Below, in pieces: positions 52,481-61,270 of a stretch of DNA of 64,000 bases (position 1 is its first letter; each line of letters begins with the position of its first letter). Where the stretch lies: the NCBI RefSeq assembly GCF_014656395.1, contig NZ_BNCI01000002.1, forward strand, positions 1,414,675-1,478,674, written 5' to 3'. The translations under genes were made by a program, and so were the position numbers. A model generated the notes under the pieces. That model searched no databases. It had not been told where the DNA came from and was given only the letters and a program-made list of their open reading frames with translations. This stretch comes from Kordiimonas sediminis (GTDB lineage: Bacteria > Pseudomonadota > Alphaproteobacteria > Sphingomonadales > Kordiimonadaceae).

Positions 52481-55024
52481 ATGCCACTGAAAAGAAAGCT
52501 ATCGGAAACGCGCTTTAATCTTTTATCGTCTGTTGCAACCACGACATTTGCAATCACAGCCATTACCGCACCTAGCATGGCTGCCCCGGCAGAGGGTGGG
52601 CTTGAAGAAATTGTCGTTACGGCAACAAAGCGTTCAGCAAGCATGCAGGATGTACCTGTTGCAGTAACAGCCATGTCTGAAACAACAATCGACCAAATGA
52701 ATGTGGATGTCTTCACAGACTATTTGATGCAACTACCCGGTGTATCATCCGGTGGCGCAGGCCCGGGACAAGGAACAATCTACATTCGCGGCATGGCGTC
52801 GACGACACCAAACCTGACTACTGCAGGCGTTGCTGGCCTTGCACCTAATGTTGCCCTGTATCTGGATGAACAGCCCGTGACCCAGGTTGGCCGAAACCTT
52901 GATGTTTATGCAGCTGACCTTAACCGGATTGAAGTTCTGCCTGGGTCTCAGGGGACTTTATTCGGTGCCAGTTCGCAGGCGGGAACAATTCGCCTGATAA
53001 CCAACAAGCCGAACCTGAACGAATTTTCAGGCCGGGTTAGTGGCGGCATCTCTTTCACTGAAGGTGGTGAAATGAGCGAAAAAATCGAAGCAATGATCAA
53101 CTATCCGATCATTGAAGATAAATTTGCCGTTCGCGGGGTAATGTTTGTTGATAACCAAGGCGGCTATATCGACAATGTAGCAGGCACCAGATCTGCTTCT
53201 GAAAGTGCGCGCTTCGCGGGCAGCGTAATGCGCCCTAATGGGACCATGACGTCTCCGGGCTTTCAGGCTGGCTCTGATCTGTCTGGTGTAAACTTCCTTG
53301 AGGCACGCAACGAAGCTCTTGTTGAGAAAGATTTCAATGATGCGTCTTATACAGGCTTCCGCGTCAGCGCCCTTTATGACGTTAATGAAGACTGGACGGT
53401 GGATGTCATGCATATGCGCCAACGCATCGACACAGACGGCGTCTTCTTCATTGATCCTGAGCTTGATGACAGTGATGACCTGTCCGTACAGCGGTTTTCC
53501 CCCGACGAAACAGAGGATGAGTTTGATAATACAGCTCTGACTTTGACAGGGAAAATTGGTGCCCTCGAAATGGTATATGCCGGTGCATATCTGAACCGCG
53601 ATACCGACCAGATTGTTGACTATACAGATTATATGTTTGTGGGTCAGTATCTGCCTTATTATATCTGTGATGCGGCTGTGACATACCCGGGCGACGCTGC
53701 GCCATCCGGCACATGTCAGGCGCCAAACCTATATGTCGCCAGCGAAACAGAAACCGAGGTATGGACGCATGAGCTCCGGTTCACCACCCCCGAAGAGCAC
53801 CCCTTGCGGGCAACTTTCGGCGGGTTCTATAGCGATCAGACTTTGGTGGAACGTAATGACTTTACATATCCCGGTTCCACAAACGTGATCGGATATACGC
53901 CTGATCAGATCGGCTTCCCACAGAATGGTGCCTTGCCTGGTTCCTCAGTCAGTGACCCTTCTGTCAGACCGCCGGGTGTTATTTTCTTCAATGACATTAC
54001 CCGGACGGACAAACAAAAGGGCTTGTTCGGCGAATTGACATACGATGTGACAGAGGCATTATCTTTAACGTTTGGTGCACGGTGGCACGATGTTGATGTG
54101 CGCCTGAAAGGGAGTGCCAACTCTTCCTTCTTCAACCTTTTCTACGGATATGATGCCGATTTCTTCGGAACTAACCTTGATGAACAGTTTGACGGTACAC
54201 AGGTAATCAACGGCGTCGAGGTCCCTAAAGGGGCTGAAGCAAAAGGCTGGGTTTTCAAGGGAAATGTCTCCTATCAACCTAATGACGATACTCTTGTTTA
54301 TTTCACCTATTCAGAAGGTTTCCGCCCAGGATTGCCTAACCGTCCAGCTGGTGCTGGTGGCGGGGCTGTACCGGCTGTTGTACGCACGGATGAAGTCACA
54401 AATTATGAATTCGGCTGGAAACTTGATCTGTTTGATAACAGTGTCCGGTTCAACGGCTCAGCATTCCTTATCGACGTAAAAGATCTGCAAACCACGATTT
54501 TTGACCCGACAGTCACCAACCTCTTCTTCTCGGATAATGCTGCGAACGCAGAAATCAAAGGTATAGAGGGCGATATCACCTGGGCACCAGCGTCTGTACC
54601 AGGGTTGACCGTATCTGGTGCGTTTTCCATTCTCGACACAGAGATCAAAGAGCTTGTCGGCGCGTCTGTTGCCATTGCCGGCCCGGGCGAAGATCTATCA
54701 TACGCCCCAAGCTTCCAGGGTAACCTCCGCGCACGGTATGAATGGGACTGGAAATCAGACTGGATCGCACACGTTCAGCCTTCTCTGGCATACTCTGCAT
54801 CCAGTTACAGTGATATTGTCCTGATCAACCGCGCCAAACAGGACAGCTACGTCATGATGGGGCTTGCCGTTGGTGTTACAAACTCCAAATATAGCTTTGA
54901 GATTTTTGGAGAGAATTTGACCGACGAACGCGCTCAGCTGAATAATAACCTAGTCTTCGATAGGGAACGGATTGCAATCAATCGTCCAAGGACGATCGGT
55001 GTCCGGTTCGGCGTGGACTTCTAA
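52481..55024 (+). CDS. TonB-dependent outer-membrane receptor
   Basis: 847 residues. Signal peptide (ending SMAAPAEG), TonB box GLEEIVVTATKRS (about 39-51), plug domain (DVPVAVTAMSETTIDQMNVD, YIRGMAST, VALYLDEQPVTQ, LNRIEVLPGSQGTLFGASSQAGTIRLIT), then a 22-stranded barrel (AFRPGLPNRPAGAGG-like FTYSEGFRPG, and the terminal NRPRTIGVRFGVDF). Such receptors import siderophores, vitamin B12 or glycans; the many alphaproteobacterial paralogs of this style are mostly uncharacterised. It is 86 nt after the BCCT gene and followed by a terminator. Confidence 0.9.
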   Translation: MPLKRKLSETRFNLLSSVATTTFAITAITAPSMAAPAEGGLEEIVVTATKRSASMQDVPVAVTAMSETTIDQMNVDVFTDYLMQLPGVSSGGAGPGQGTIYIRGMASTTPNLTTAGVAGLAPNVALYLDEQPVTQVGRNLDVYAADLNRIEVLPGSQGTLFGASSQAGTIRLITNKPNLNEFSGRVSGGISFTEGGEMSEKIEAMINYPIIEDKFAVRGVMFVDNQGGYIDNVAGTRSASESARFAGSVMRPNGTMTSPGFQAGSDLSGVNFLEARNEALVEKDFNDASYTGFRVSALYDVNEDWTVDVMHMRQRIDTDGVFFIDPELDDSDDLSVQRFSPDETEDEFDNTALTLTGKIGALEMVYAGAYLNRDTDQIVDYTDYMFVGQYLPYYICDAAVTYPGDAAPSGTCQAPNLYVASETETEVWTHELRFTTPEEHPLRATFGGFYSDQTLVERNDFTYPGSTNVIGYTPDQIGFPQNGALPGSSVSDPSVRPPGVIFFNDITRTDKQKGLFGELTYDVTEALSLTFGARWHDVDVRLKGSANSSFFNLFYGYDADFFGTNLDEQFDGTQVINGVEVPKGAEAKGWVFKGNVSYQPNDDTLVYFTYSEGFRPGLPNRPAGAGGGAVPAVVRTDEVTNYEFGWKLDLFDNSVRFNGSAFLIDVKDLQTTIFDPTVTNLFFSDNAANAEIKGIEGDITWAPASVPGLTVSGAFSILDTEIKELVGASVAIAGPGEDLSYAPSFQGNLRARYEWDWKSDWIAHVQPSLAYSASSYSDIVLINRAKQDSYVMMGLAVGVTNSKYSFEIFGENLTDERAQLNNNLVFDRERIAINRPRTIGVRFGVDF

Positions 55025-55045
55025 CGACTTTCAAGTAAGCTTAGC

Positions 55046-55077
55046 AAAAGGCGCTGCTGTTAGTGGCGCCTTTTTAG
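55046..55077 (+). terminator. Rho-independent terminator after TonB receptor
   Basis: Stem AAAAGGCGC / GCGCCTTTT (55046-55074) with an 11-nt loop, then T. It lies between the receptor stop and the start of the sulfotransferase gene. Confidence 0.75.
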
Positions 55078-55091
55078 TGAACAAGGACAAT

Positions 55092-57089
55092 ATGATGGCG
55101 TCATCCCCAGATAAAGACACCTTGCAGGAAGGCATCGTATCAGCCCAGAAAGCACTGATGGCCGGTGACTTGGTTAGATCTGAAGAATATATCAAGCATG
55201 TCTTAAAGGCTGCCCCTGACACTCCGGACGCACTTTATATCCTCGCCGTTTTAAAACGCTTCCAAAAAGACTTCAACGCATCAGAGCAAACTCTTAAACA
55301 TCTGCTTACCCTTGCGCCGGATTTCGCCCGTGCATATCAGGAATTAGGGCATTTATATCGTGATCAGGGCCGGAAAAGTGACGCAATTAACGCATACAGG
55401 CAAGCAACATTCACCAACCCGGCACTCGTCCCCAGCTGGAAAGAGTTGATCACCCTTCTGAAAGGCATTCAAAACACGGAAGAAGCAGCCCAGGCAAAAT
55501 TGCAGATGGACCGCATCACCACCCTGCCCAAGGAATTATTGGCCACCACTAATTACCTGTATGAAGGGAAAATCAATAAGGCTGAGAAATATTGCCGCGC
55601 TTACCTTCGCAAGCACCCTGAAGATACCGAAGGAATGCGATTACTCGCAGAAATTGCCAATCGCTACGGTATACTGGATGAAGCTGACTTTCTGCTTGCC
55701 TCTGCTCTCGACTTTGACCCCGGTAATACACAAGTCCGGTTAGACTATATCCAGATACTTCGCAAACGCCAAAAGTTCTCCGAAGCTGTCAATCAGGCAA
55801 AGTATTTGTCTGAAAAACACCCCGACAACCCGGTTTTCCTGTCTCATCTTGCTATTCAGACCATGCAAACCGGCGATTATGAACAGGCTCTTGCTCTGTT
55901 TGATCATATCCTGAAAATACTGCCCAATGATGTTGCCACACATACTTCACGCGGGCATGCGCTAAAAACCCTGGGCCGACAGGAAGACGCGGTGGAAGCA
56001 TATCACCGTGCAATCACATACGGCCCCGCACACGGTGATGCCTGGTACGGATTGGCGAACCTGAAGACGTACCGTTTTACAGCCGACGAAATATCTGCGA
56101 TGGAAACAGCGCTCGCATCAGGCATGATGCCTGCTGCCAGTCGTATTCAACTGCATTTCGCGCTTGGCAAAGCCTATGAAGATGCGAAAGGTTTTGACGC
56201 AGCCTTCAAGCATTATGATCGGGGTAATTCGCTGAAACGGGCACAAAGCCGCTATGATCCCGACCAGATGCAGGCAGAATTTGATGCGCAGAAAACCTCC
56301 TGCGACCAAGCCTTGTTTGCTGCACATAAGAACAATGGCTGTCCTGCACCAGACCCGATTTTCATAGTTGGTCTGCCCCGCGCAGGCTCCACCCTGCTGG
56401 AACAAATTCTTGCAAGCCACAGTCAGGTTGACGGCACGATGGAATTACCGAATATCCTCACGCTTGCGCATTCCCTGCGCAGCAGACTGCCACTGGATCA
56501 CCCGGACGGCTATCCAGCCAGACTAAAATCTCTTTCATCTGACGATCTAAAAGCGTTCGGTGAAACCTATCTGGCAGAAACACAGCAGCACCGCCACGGC
56601 GCGCCTTTCTTCACCGATAAAATGCCAAATAACTTTCGCCATATTGGCCTGATCAAACTGATCCTGCCGAATGCCAGGATCATTGATGCGCGGCGTAACC
56701 CAATGGACTGCTGCTTTAGCGGGTATAAACAATTGTTTGCCGAAGGGCAGGAATTCACCTACTGCCTGGAAAGTATCGGCCGCTACTATCGCGGCTATGT
56801 CGACCTGATGGACCACTGGGACAAGATACTGCCCGGCGAAATACTACGTGTCCAGCACGAAGATGTAATCATGGATCTGGAGACCCAGGTACGCCGTATC
56901 CTTGATTTCTGCGGCCTGCCGTTTGAACAGGCCTGTGTGGACTTCCACCAGACCAAGCGTGCGGTCAAAACCGCCAGCTCTGAACAGGTACGCCAGAAAA
57001 TTAACACCAAGGGCATGGATAAATGGAAGCCGTTCGAACAACAGCTTTCGCCGCTGAAGGCAGCTCTTGGTTATCTGGGAACAGAATAA
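55092..57089 (+). CDS. TPR-containing sulfotransferase
   Basis: 665 residues from the ATGATG preceded by AAGGACA; an in-frame start inside the receptor gene is unlikely because a terminator intervenes. Residues about 10-360 are tetratricopeptide repeats (e.g. ARAYQELGHLYRDQGRKSDAINAYRQA, VATHTSRGHALKTLGRQEDAVEAYHRA). Residues about 420-665 are a sulfotransferase domain with the PAPS 5'-phosphosulfate loop IFIVGLPRAGSTLLEQIL and a later RNPMDCCFSGYK 3'-phosphate segment. It would sulfate a protein, lipid or small molecule; acceptor unknown. This architecture is frequent in alphaproteobacteria. A broken integrase begins 6 nt after its stop. Confidence 0.87.
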   Translation: MMASSPDKDTLQEGIVSAQKALMAGDLVRSEEYIKHVLKAAPDTPDALYILAVLKRFQKDFNASEQTLKHLLTLAPDFARAYQELGHLYRDQGRKSDAINAYRQATFTNPALVPSWKELITLLKGIQNTEEAAQAKLQMDRITTLPKELLATTNYLYEGKINKAEKYCRAYLRKHPEDTEGMRLLAEIANRYGILDEADFLLASALDFDPGNTQVRLDYIQILRKRQKFSEAVNQAKYLSEKHPDNPVFLSHLAIQTMQTGDYEQALALFDHILKILPNDVATHTSRGHALKTLGRQEDAVEAYHRAITYGPAHGDAWYGLANLKTYRFTADEISAMETALASGMMPAASRIQLHFALGKAYEDAKGFDAAFKHYDRGNSLKRAQSRYDPDQMQAEFDAQKTSCDQALFAAHKNNGCPAPDPIFIVGLPRAGSTLLEQILASHSQVDGTMELPNILTLAHSLRSRLPLDHPDGYPARLKSLSSDDLKAFGETYLAETQQHRHGAPFFTDKMPNNFRHIGLIKLILPNARIIDARRNPMDCCFSGYKQLFAEGQEFTYCLESIGRYYRGYVDLMDHWDKILPGEILRVQHEDVIMDLETQVRRILDFCGLPFEQACVDFHQTKRAVKTASSEQVRQKINTKGMDKWKPFEQQLSPLKAALGYLGTE

Positions 57090-57094
57090 GAGTT

Positions 57095-57298
57095 GAAGAA
57101 GCTAGCTGGCACAGCTTTGCATCCCTGGCCGTTAGTCAGGGGCTAAGCCTACCGATGATCGGAAAACTCCTGGGGCATTCGCAGGTTCAGACAACAGCGC
57201 GATATGCTCACCTGCAGGACACGGCCTTACAGCAGGCGAGCATTATGATTGGCTCAGCTATTGCCACTAAGGGGCCATGAGCAACTTGTTAGTAAAGC
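57095..57298 (+). pseudogene. Tyrosine-recombinase C-terminal fragment (copy I2)
   Basis: The last about 60 codons of an integrase: HSFASLAVSQGLSLPMIGKL then LGHSQVQTTARYAHL with the second His and the nucleophilic Tyr, ending in GSAIATKGP and a stop at 57278-57280. The conserved HxLR preceding HSFAS is replaced by ASW, and everything upstream is missing. It starts unit 2 as I1 starts unit 1; the downstream GAGCAACTTGTTAGTAAAG is shared. Confidence 0.75.
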
Positions 57299-57371
57299 AG
57301 CAGCGCTGCGGTTCGGTGGGTAGGAAGATTGATGGCAAGACGGGGCTCAGATCACCCCACCACGCGAGGGC

Positions 57372-57404
57372 AAAAAACAAGGCTCCCAATCAACCTTGGG
57401 AGCC
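57372..57404 (-). terminator. Terminator of SUKH-like immunity gene
   Basis: Minus-strand hairpin GGCTCCCAA / TTGGGAGCC followed by TTGTTTTTT. The stretch 57299-57371 before it shows no gene but shares a short block (GAAGATTGATGGCAAGACGG) with 59498-59517. Confidence 0.75.
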
Positions 57405-57433
57405 TCGCGAAGTATGAGCGGGAATATCAACCA

Positions 57434-57925
57434 TTATTCAAGGACTTCAGAGTAATCAAAAAACTCAATCAGAGAGACGGCAACTAACTCTATATCTGCT
57501 TCCCGATAGGTACCGTCCTTATTCTCAGAATCATGCGGCACACGAACAATTGCGCTTCCTTGTTCATCATCTGATACTTTCAAGAAATAGGGGTCACCTG
57601 AACCTTCGAGACATTTCAGCAGAGGTAAATAACCTAGACCTACCACAGAGCGCCCCGGATAACATTTAAGCGCTTCCTCACATATTTCTTCCGCCGTCAT
57701 CCACTGCATCTCTCCTCCCATACCGGAGGCATCAGCGTCTTCGTCTAATGAAAACTCTACGCCAATTACATTGTGCCTCTTCAGCGCCGCTATCAACCAT
57801 GCGGGTAAAAGAGTATTAGGCAAAAGTGATTGTAATAACCGTTCATCTTGGTGGGACAGACAGACACCAGATAGCTGCGAACTTATTTGCTCAAGCTTTT
57901 CCATCATATTCATCGTTCTGACCAT
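57434..57925 (-). CDS. SMI1/KNR4 (SUKH)-like immunity protein
   Basis: 163 residues; several ATGs lie within the first 8 codons, so the start is uncertain by a few residues. LPAWLIAALKRHNVIGVEF, then TAEEICEEALKCYPGRSVVGLGYLPLLKCLEGSGDPYFLKVSDDEQ and a final AVSLIEFFDYSEV match the layout of SUKH-superfamily immunity proteins. These neutralise diverse nuclease and other toxins of contact-dependent and Rhs systems. Its own toxin is not directly upstream; a 375-nt gap and another small gene separate it from the next tip, so the cognate toxin seems lost. Confidence 0.65.
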   Translation of the reverse strand: MVRTMNMMEKLEQISSQLSGVCLSHQDERLLQSLLPNTLLPAWLIAALKRHNVIGVEFSLDEDADASGMGGEMQWMTAEEICEEALKCYPGRSVVGLGYLPLLKCLEGSGDPYFLKVSDDEQGSAIVRVPHDSENKDGTYREADIELVAVSLIEFFDYSEVLE

Positions 57926-58300
57926 ACCTTTGATAGAGGACTATTTTCTTTGGTAAAATACGACCAACCAGGTCGCACTTCAATACTCAGTCACGTAAAC
58001 TCCTGGCCACGAACATAGAGGCTTGCCATAACGCCTGAGCAAAAGCTTATCGCGAAGGCGAAGCATGTCTCAGCTCTGTGTATACTCTATAAGTAACTGA
58101 ATCTTATGCATACGACCAATAATGTAGACACCCCTGCTCACAGGGCGCTTACACCCCTAACATCCTGAATCTAATGAATGAAAATCATGTACATCCGTGC
58201 ACCGGGTGTGTTCCAAAATTACGCGTATACATTACGCACATGAGCACCCAACAAGGGCGGCAATAAAATGGCCCCTGGCAAAAACCGGGGGCCAATTCTA
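57926..58300. other. Gene-free stretch between SUKH-like gene and small membrane gene
   Basis: About 375 nt. The right end (about 58268-58300) forms a hairpin GGCCCCCGG-N7-CCAGGGGCC followed by ATTTTATT on the minus strand, a good terminator for the small membrane gene. The remainder should contain the promoter of the SUKH-like gene and perhaps remains of a lost tip; I see no open frame with recognisable sequence. Confidence 0.5.
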
Positions 58301-58516
58301 TTATTTTGTAAGCTTTGCCTCATCAATGAGAAAGCGTCTATACCGATATATCAGATAGCCTGAATAAGTTGCCATCGACAGAATTGGTACAGATGCCCAG
58401 AGAACACTGAACCTCAGAAGATAATGAAGCAAGGCAACTCCGATCAAACTCGCGATAACCAGCACCGCAATTGCATAAATAAGGCGCGAATACGCTTTGA
58501 TCGCTCCCCCTAACAT
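58301..58516 (-). CDS. Small two-helix membrane protein (possible immunity)
   Basis: 71 residues from the ATG with a perfect GGAGGAG ribosome site. Two hydrophobic helices (YSRLIYAIAVLVIASLIGVALL and FSVLWASVPILSMATYSGYLI) and a basic end YRYRRFLIDEAKLTK. It begins 38 nt after the stop of an Rhs tip on the same strand and has its own terminator, which is the placement of an immunity gene. No family recognised. Confidence 0.55.
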   Translation of the reverse strand: MLGGAIKAYSRLIYAIAVLVIASLIGVALLHYLLRFSVLWASVPILSMATYSGYLIYRYRRFLIDEAKLTK

Positions 58517-58554
58517 TTCTCCTCCAAAGAACAAGCTGCTTTCTGTTGTGCATC

Positions 58555-59136
58555 CTAGATCGCTCCCGCATTAGCAGCAACAACTGCTTGAGTCTGAGCA
58601 ATGGTCGTCTGAGCTTGACCACGGACACCCGTAACAACAACCCCCGAAGCCTCTGGAATAGTTGCCTGCACCACTTTCACGATGGCTCCTTCAGCAGCCC
58701 CGCCAACACCGCCAGTGACCGCGCCGATAGTTGCGGCTTCAACAACCTCGCCAACGTCAAAACCATTTCCGGTAATCGCCTGATTGGTTTGCAAGCCAGT
58801 TTCAGCAACCGCCGACGCTGTCGCACCTGCCGTGGCACCTTGACCAACTTTCTGGGCGACACTTACTGTACGCGCCGAACTCAACGCACGTGCGCCTTTC
58901 AGCGCAAGGTTTCCAACACGTGCGCCGACACCAACACCCAGGGGCCCGCTACCAGCAGCTATTCCAACCCGGGCAATAGCCTCACCCACTCCGACATCGC
59001 CTTCGGTAGCGATTATAGCAACTTCAATACCCGCATTTACTATTGTCCCAATAGCATTGAGAAGGATTTTACCCGTAGGATCGGTATTATTGACGGGATC
59101 ATTTCGTGTATAGCCATAGAGGTTTGGCGGTTCGTT
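58555..59136 (-). pseudogene. Orphan Rhs tip with glycine/alanine-rich pretoxin region
   Basis: Open frame of 193 codons, cut from its core by the TAA at 59137-59139. It starts NEPPNLYGYTRNDPVNNTDP then TGKILLNAIGTIVNAG, the standard Rhs core-to-tip junction, and continues as alanine/glycine-rich sequence (GVGVGARVGNLALKGARALS, AVTGGVGGAAEGAIVKVVQA), ending QTTIAQTQAVVAANAGAI. There is no obvious catalytic domain; either the toxin part is lost or the hydrophobic tail is itself membrane-active. An internal ATG at 58989 could give a 144-residue product. Confidence 0.6.
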
Positions 59137-59260
59137 TTACTCTCGCGCCTCCTTCACATTGTTGCGGGTTTTATTGTCCTCATAGCCGATCGGGTCGGTT
59201 TGTAAGAACCGTCCAAGGGAGGCATGATAGTAGCGCGCCCTCTAGTAGTAAAGCCACAAT
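59109..59260 (-). repeat. Rhs core-end stub R2
   Basis: On the minus strand: LYY(stop)RARYYHASLGRFLQTDPIGYEDN, then the 48-nt insert with its in-frame TAA, then NLYGYTRNDPVN. It aligns along its length with R1 (49821-49971). It keeps the better GRFLQTDPIGYED motif, while R1 has a damaged SLGGSKQAD. Confidence 0.72.
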
Positions 59261-59299
59261 TACTGATCAACGTCATGCCAAAGTGCAGCCCCCACAAAA

Positions 59300-59435
59300 G
59301 CGACACTGCGCCCACATGGACCCTATGGTTCCACTATACCCAGCGGGCCCACAGAAAGCTCACTGTCGAACTGGATACGATTGACCTGCGAGCTGCTTAC
59401 CCTATGCTAAACAGCACGTCATAACCCGAGCGAAC
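59300..59435. repeat. Repeat A, copy 2
   Basis: Ungapped 136-nt counterpart of 47809-47944. It lies between the Rhs stub R2 and the terminator of immunity gene 3, as copy 1 lies between the integrase stub and the terminator of immunity gene 1. I see no gene in the rest of 59261-59620. Confidence 0.65.
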
Positions 59436-59546
59436 TCGCCCCAAATAGCACCGTAATAAGCGATGGGCAGGCAGAACACTGCGCTCAGGTGTGTCATGAA
59501 GATTAATGGCAAAATGAGGCTCAGATAATGGCCTCACACCGGACAC

Positions 59547-59576
59547 TAAAAAGGCTCCCGATCCATACCAGGAGCC
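59547..59576 (-). terminator. Terminator of putative immunity gene 3
   Basis: Minus-strand hairpin GGCTCCTGG-N-CGGGAGCC followed by TTTTTAG, about 45 nt past the gene's stop. Same type as the other immunity-gene terminators in this region. Confidence 0.7.
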
Positions 59577-59620
59577 TTGCGGTAAGTGAGTGATCAAGTA
59601 ATGTGTCCTCGGAATTCCTT

Positions 59621-60253
59621 TTACTCTGACATCATCGTCTCTGAGGATGTAGCAACACAGAACATTCTGATATTCGGCTTATTGTGTTCGAACTTTACGG
59701 AAAAGACACCTCCTACGCCACCCTGAGGAACAATGCTAATTGAACCTATGTCAATATTTTTCTTAAGAAGTTCGACCTGATCATCACTAAGCTCATTCCA
59801 CCAAACATCTCCGTTATGCAAAAAGGTTGAAATTGCCGATCCAAGCGACACTGCCTCACACTGAGAAATAAAAGTACCCCCCTCCACATCTATATATGAT
59901 GTAAACAATGTATTCGGCTGATACTCCTCATTTACTGATTTCACAGGTGAAGGATTTAGAAAAATACTTACAACGATCAACTCATCATTAATTGTTGTTG
60001 AATAACACCAAGCATTTTTTAAACCCTCCAAGGCGACTATTGCTGTAGCAAACATTTCGTCCCCATAAAAGTGTCGCCGATCTGATACATCCAAACCTAA
60101 ACTTGTCCAATCTCCTTTCTGAACCCAATCATTAACTGCTGCCGATAACGAAGTAGACCGTATTTGGGAAACACTCAAGCATGCCATACTAGACGCAGAC
60201 TCAGGGGATTTTTCCGCAATTATTGTAAAGCATTTTCCCACGTTTTCCTTCAC
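59621..60253 (-). CDS. Putative immunity protein 3 (unrecognised family)
   Basis: 210 residues from a GTG located 1 nt after the stop of the HINT tip gene, so translation is probably coupled. No signal peptide; mixed alpha/beta sequence with LKNAWCYSTTINDELIVVSIFLNPSP, TLFTSYIDVEGGTFISQCEAVSLGSAI and SISIVPQGGVGGVFSVKFEHN. Tight linkage to a toxin tip and an own terminator indicate immunity. I do not recognise the fold. Confidence 0.58.
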   Translation of the reverse strand: MKENVGKCFTIIAEKSPESASSMACLSVSQIRSTSLSAAVNDWVQKGDWTSLGLDVSDRRHFYGDEMFATAIVALEGLKNAWCYSTTINDELIVVSIFLNPSPVKSVNEEYQPNTLFTSYIDVEGGTFISQCEAVSLGSAISTFLHNGDVWWNELSDDQVELLKKNIDIGSISIVPQGGVGGVFSVKFEHNKPNIRMFCVATSSETMMSE

Positions 60254-60254
60254 G

Positions 60255-60755
60255 CTACTTCTTATCCTTCATGCTATGATTTTCACTGATTTCGTTAACT
60301 TTATTAGTCTCATGCTTCACTTCGGCTTCAGCCTTTTTCAGGGCTTTCTTATCCTCCTTGGTTTTATTTGGTTTGGCTTTAAGCTGATCTCGTCTTTTCG
60401 TAGCATCATCTAATCTCGCTTGGGCTGCGGCGACACGATCATCGTTCCTTTTTTGCCCGTTTTTTCCGCCATTCGTAGACTTCTTACCACAGTTGTGAAC
60501 CAGGACGTTGAACTCGCCAACAAAGTAGGTATGGAAATCTGCAACGGTTAGATTGTAAGTGCCATCTTTCCGTTCTGTATTACGAACTGAAGTGACCACC
60601 AGCACGCGCTGCTCGTCGTCTTCAACCCGCATTCCAAAAGCTAGTTCGTCGGTACGTTTCCAACCCTGACCATCGACCCACCAAGGATGCTCATCGATTG
60701 TCTCAAACGTCTCGGTTTCGCCCGCTTCATTCTGAACTGTCAGTTCCCAGATCAC
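60255..60755 (-). CDS. Orphan toxin tip with partial HINT domain
   Basis: 166 residues from a GTG; the true upstream part is lost. Residues about 1-92 are the second half of a pretoxin HINT domain: TFETIDEHPWWVDGQGWKRT (His-Pro-Trp-W motif), VEDDEQRVLVVTSVRN, TYNLTVADFHTYFVGEFNVL then VHNC. The released part would be about 74 residues, lysine-rich and helical, ending EISENHSMKDKK; similar Lys/NHS ends occur in tips of other Rhs proteins. Without the N-terminal HINT half (with its Cys nucleophile) self-cleavage is unlikely. Immunity gene 3 follows by 1 nt. Confidence 0.62.
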   Translation of the reverse strand: MIWELTVQNEAGETETFETIDEHPWWVDGQGWKRTDELAFGMRVEDDEQRVLVVTSVRNTERKDGTYNLTVADFHTYFVGEFNVLVHNCGKKSTNGGKNGQKRNDDRVAAAQARLDDATKRRDQLKAKPNKTKEDKKALKKAEAEVKHETNKVNEISENHSMKDKK

Positions 60756-60827
60756 GAAGTGCAGCGCAGTGTAGACGCGCAGAGCGCAGCGACACCGTCA
60801 AACCGTCTCCCTCAAGGAGGCATGATT

Positions 60828-60981
60828 GTAGCGCGCCCAGTGGTGGTAAAGACACAATCTATTATTGCCCTAAGTGCTGCAGGCCATAAAACTTCCTTAG
60901 CCTCTCAAACGACAAAACCCTTCCAGCATGCGCTGGAAGGGTCTGAGGATTTGGCAAAGCAAATCAAGTTGGTTGCGGGAG
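60828..60981. repeat. Repeat B copy 2 with Rhs stub R3 and tRNA-fMet 3' fragment
   Basis: Counterpart of 49931-50094. The left end (60828-60858) is the Rhs stub R3, reading LYHHWARYNHASL on the minus strand. A CCCTTCCAGC-ATGC-GCTGGAAGGG hairpin follows (about 60917-60938). TGGTTGCGGGAG at 60970-60981 continues to 60989 as tRNA-fMet 3' sequence. Confidence 0.7.
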
Positions 60982-61127
60982 TAGGATTTACCGTTGCGGG
61001 CTCTTCGCGCTCCTCACGTTGCCGTTGACCGAACCTTGTACGGTTCAAAGCTTCTAACACAGCGCATATAAGTAAAAAGCGCCCCGTTAGGGACGCTTTT
61101 TACTTATTGGTTGCGGGAGTAGGATTA
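60971..61127. repeat. 157-nt direct repeat, copy 1 (tRNA end plus terminator)
   Basis: Begins with a tRNA-fMet 3' fragment (GGTTGCGGGAGTAGGATTT) and contains the hairpin AGTAAAAAGCG / CGCTTTTTACT (about 61068-61102). It ends in a second tRNA 3' fragment at 61108-61126. It is almost identical to 61271-61427, exactly 300 nt downstream. Confidence 0.8.
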
Positions 61128-61270
61128 GTCTCGCCACTCCGTGTCTCGTCAGCTTCGCAAAGAACCTTTGGTAAAACAAGGCTTTGGCCTGTTTTACGAG
61201 GTGTAAAATCCTATCTTCCAGTAACAAAGTTAAAGGGCCGGGCCCCGTATGGGGTCCGACCCTTTAAATT

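Noticed and set aside
58546..59205. Plus-strand frame of 219 codons opposite the Rhs tip
   Set aside because: The minus strand carries the clear Rhs junction NLYGYTRNDPVNNTDPTG; the plus-strand frame is its shadow.
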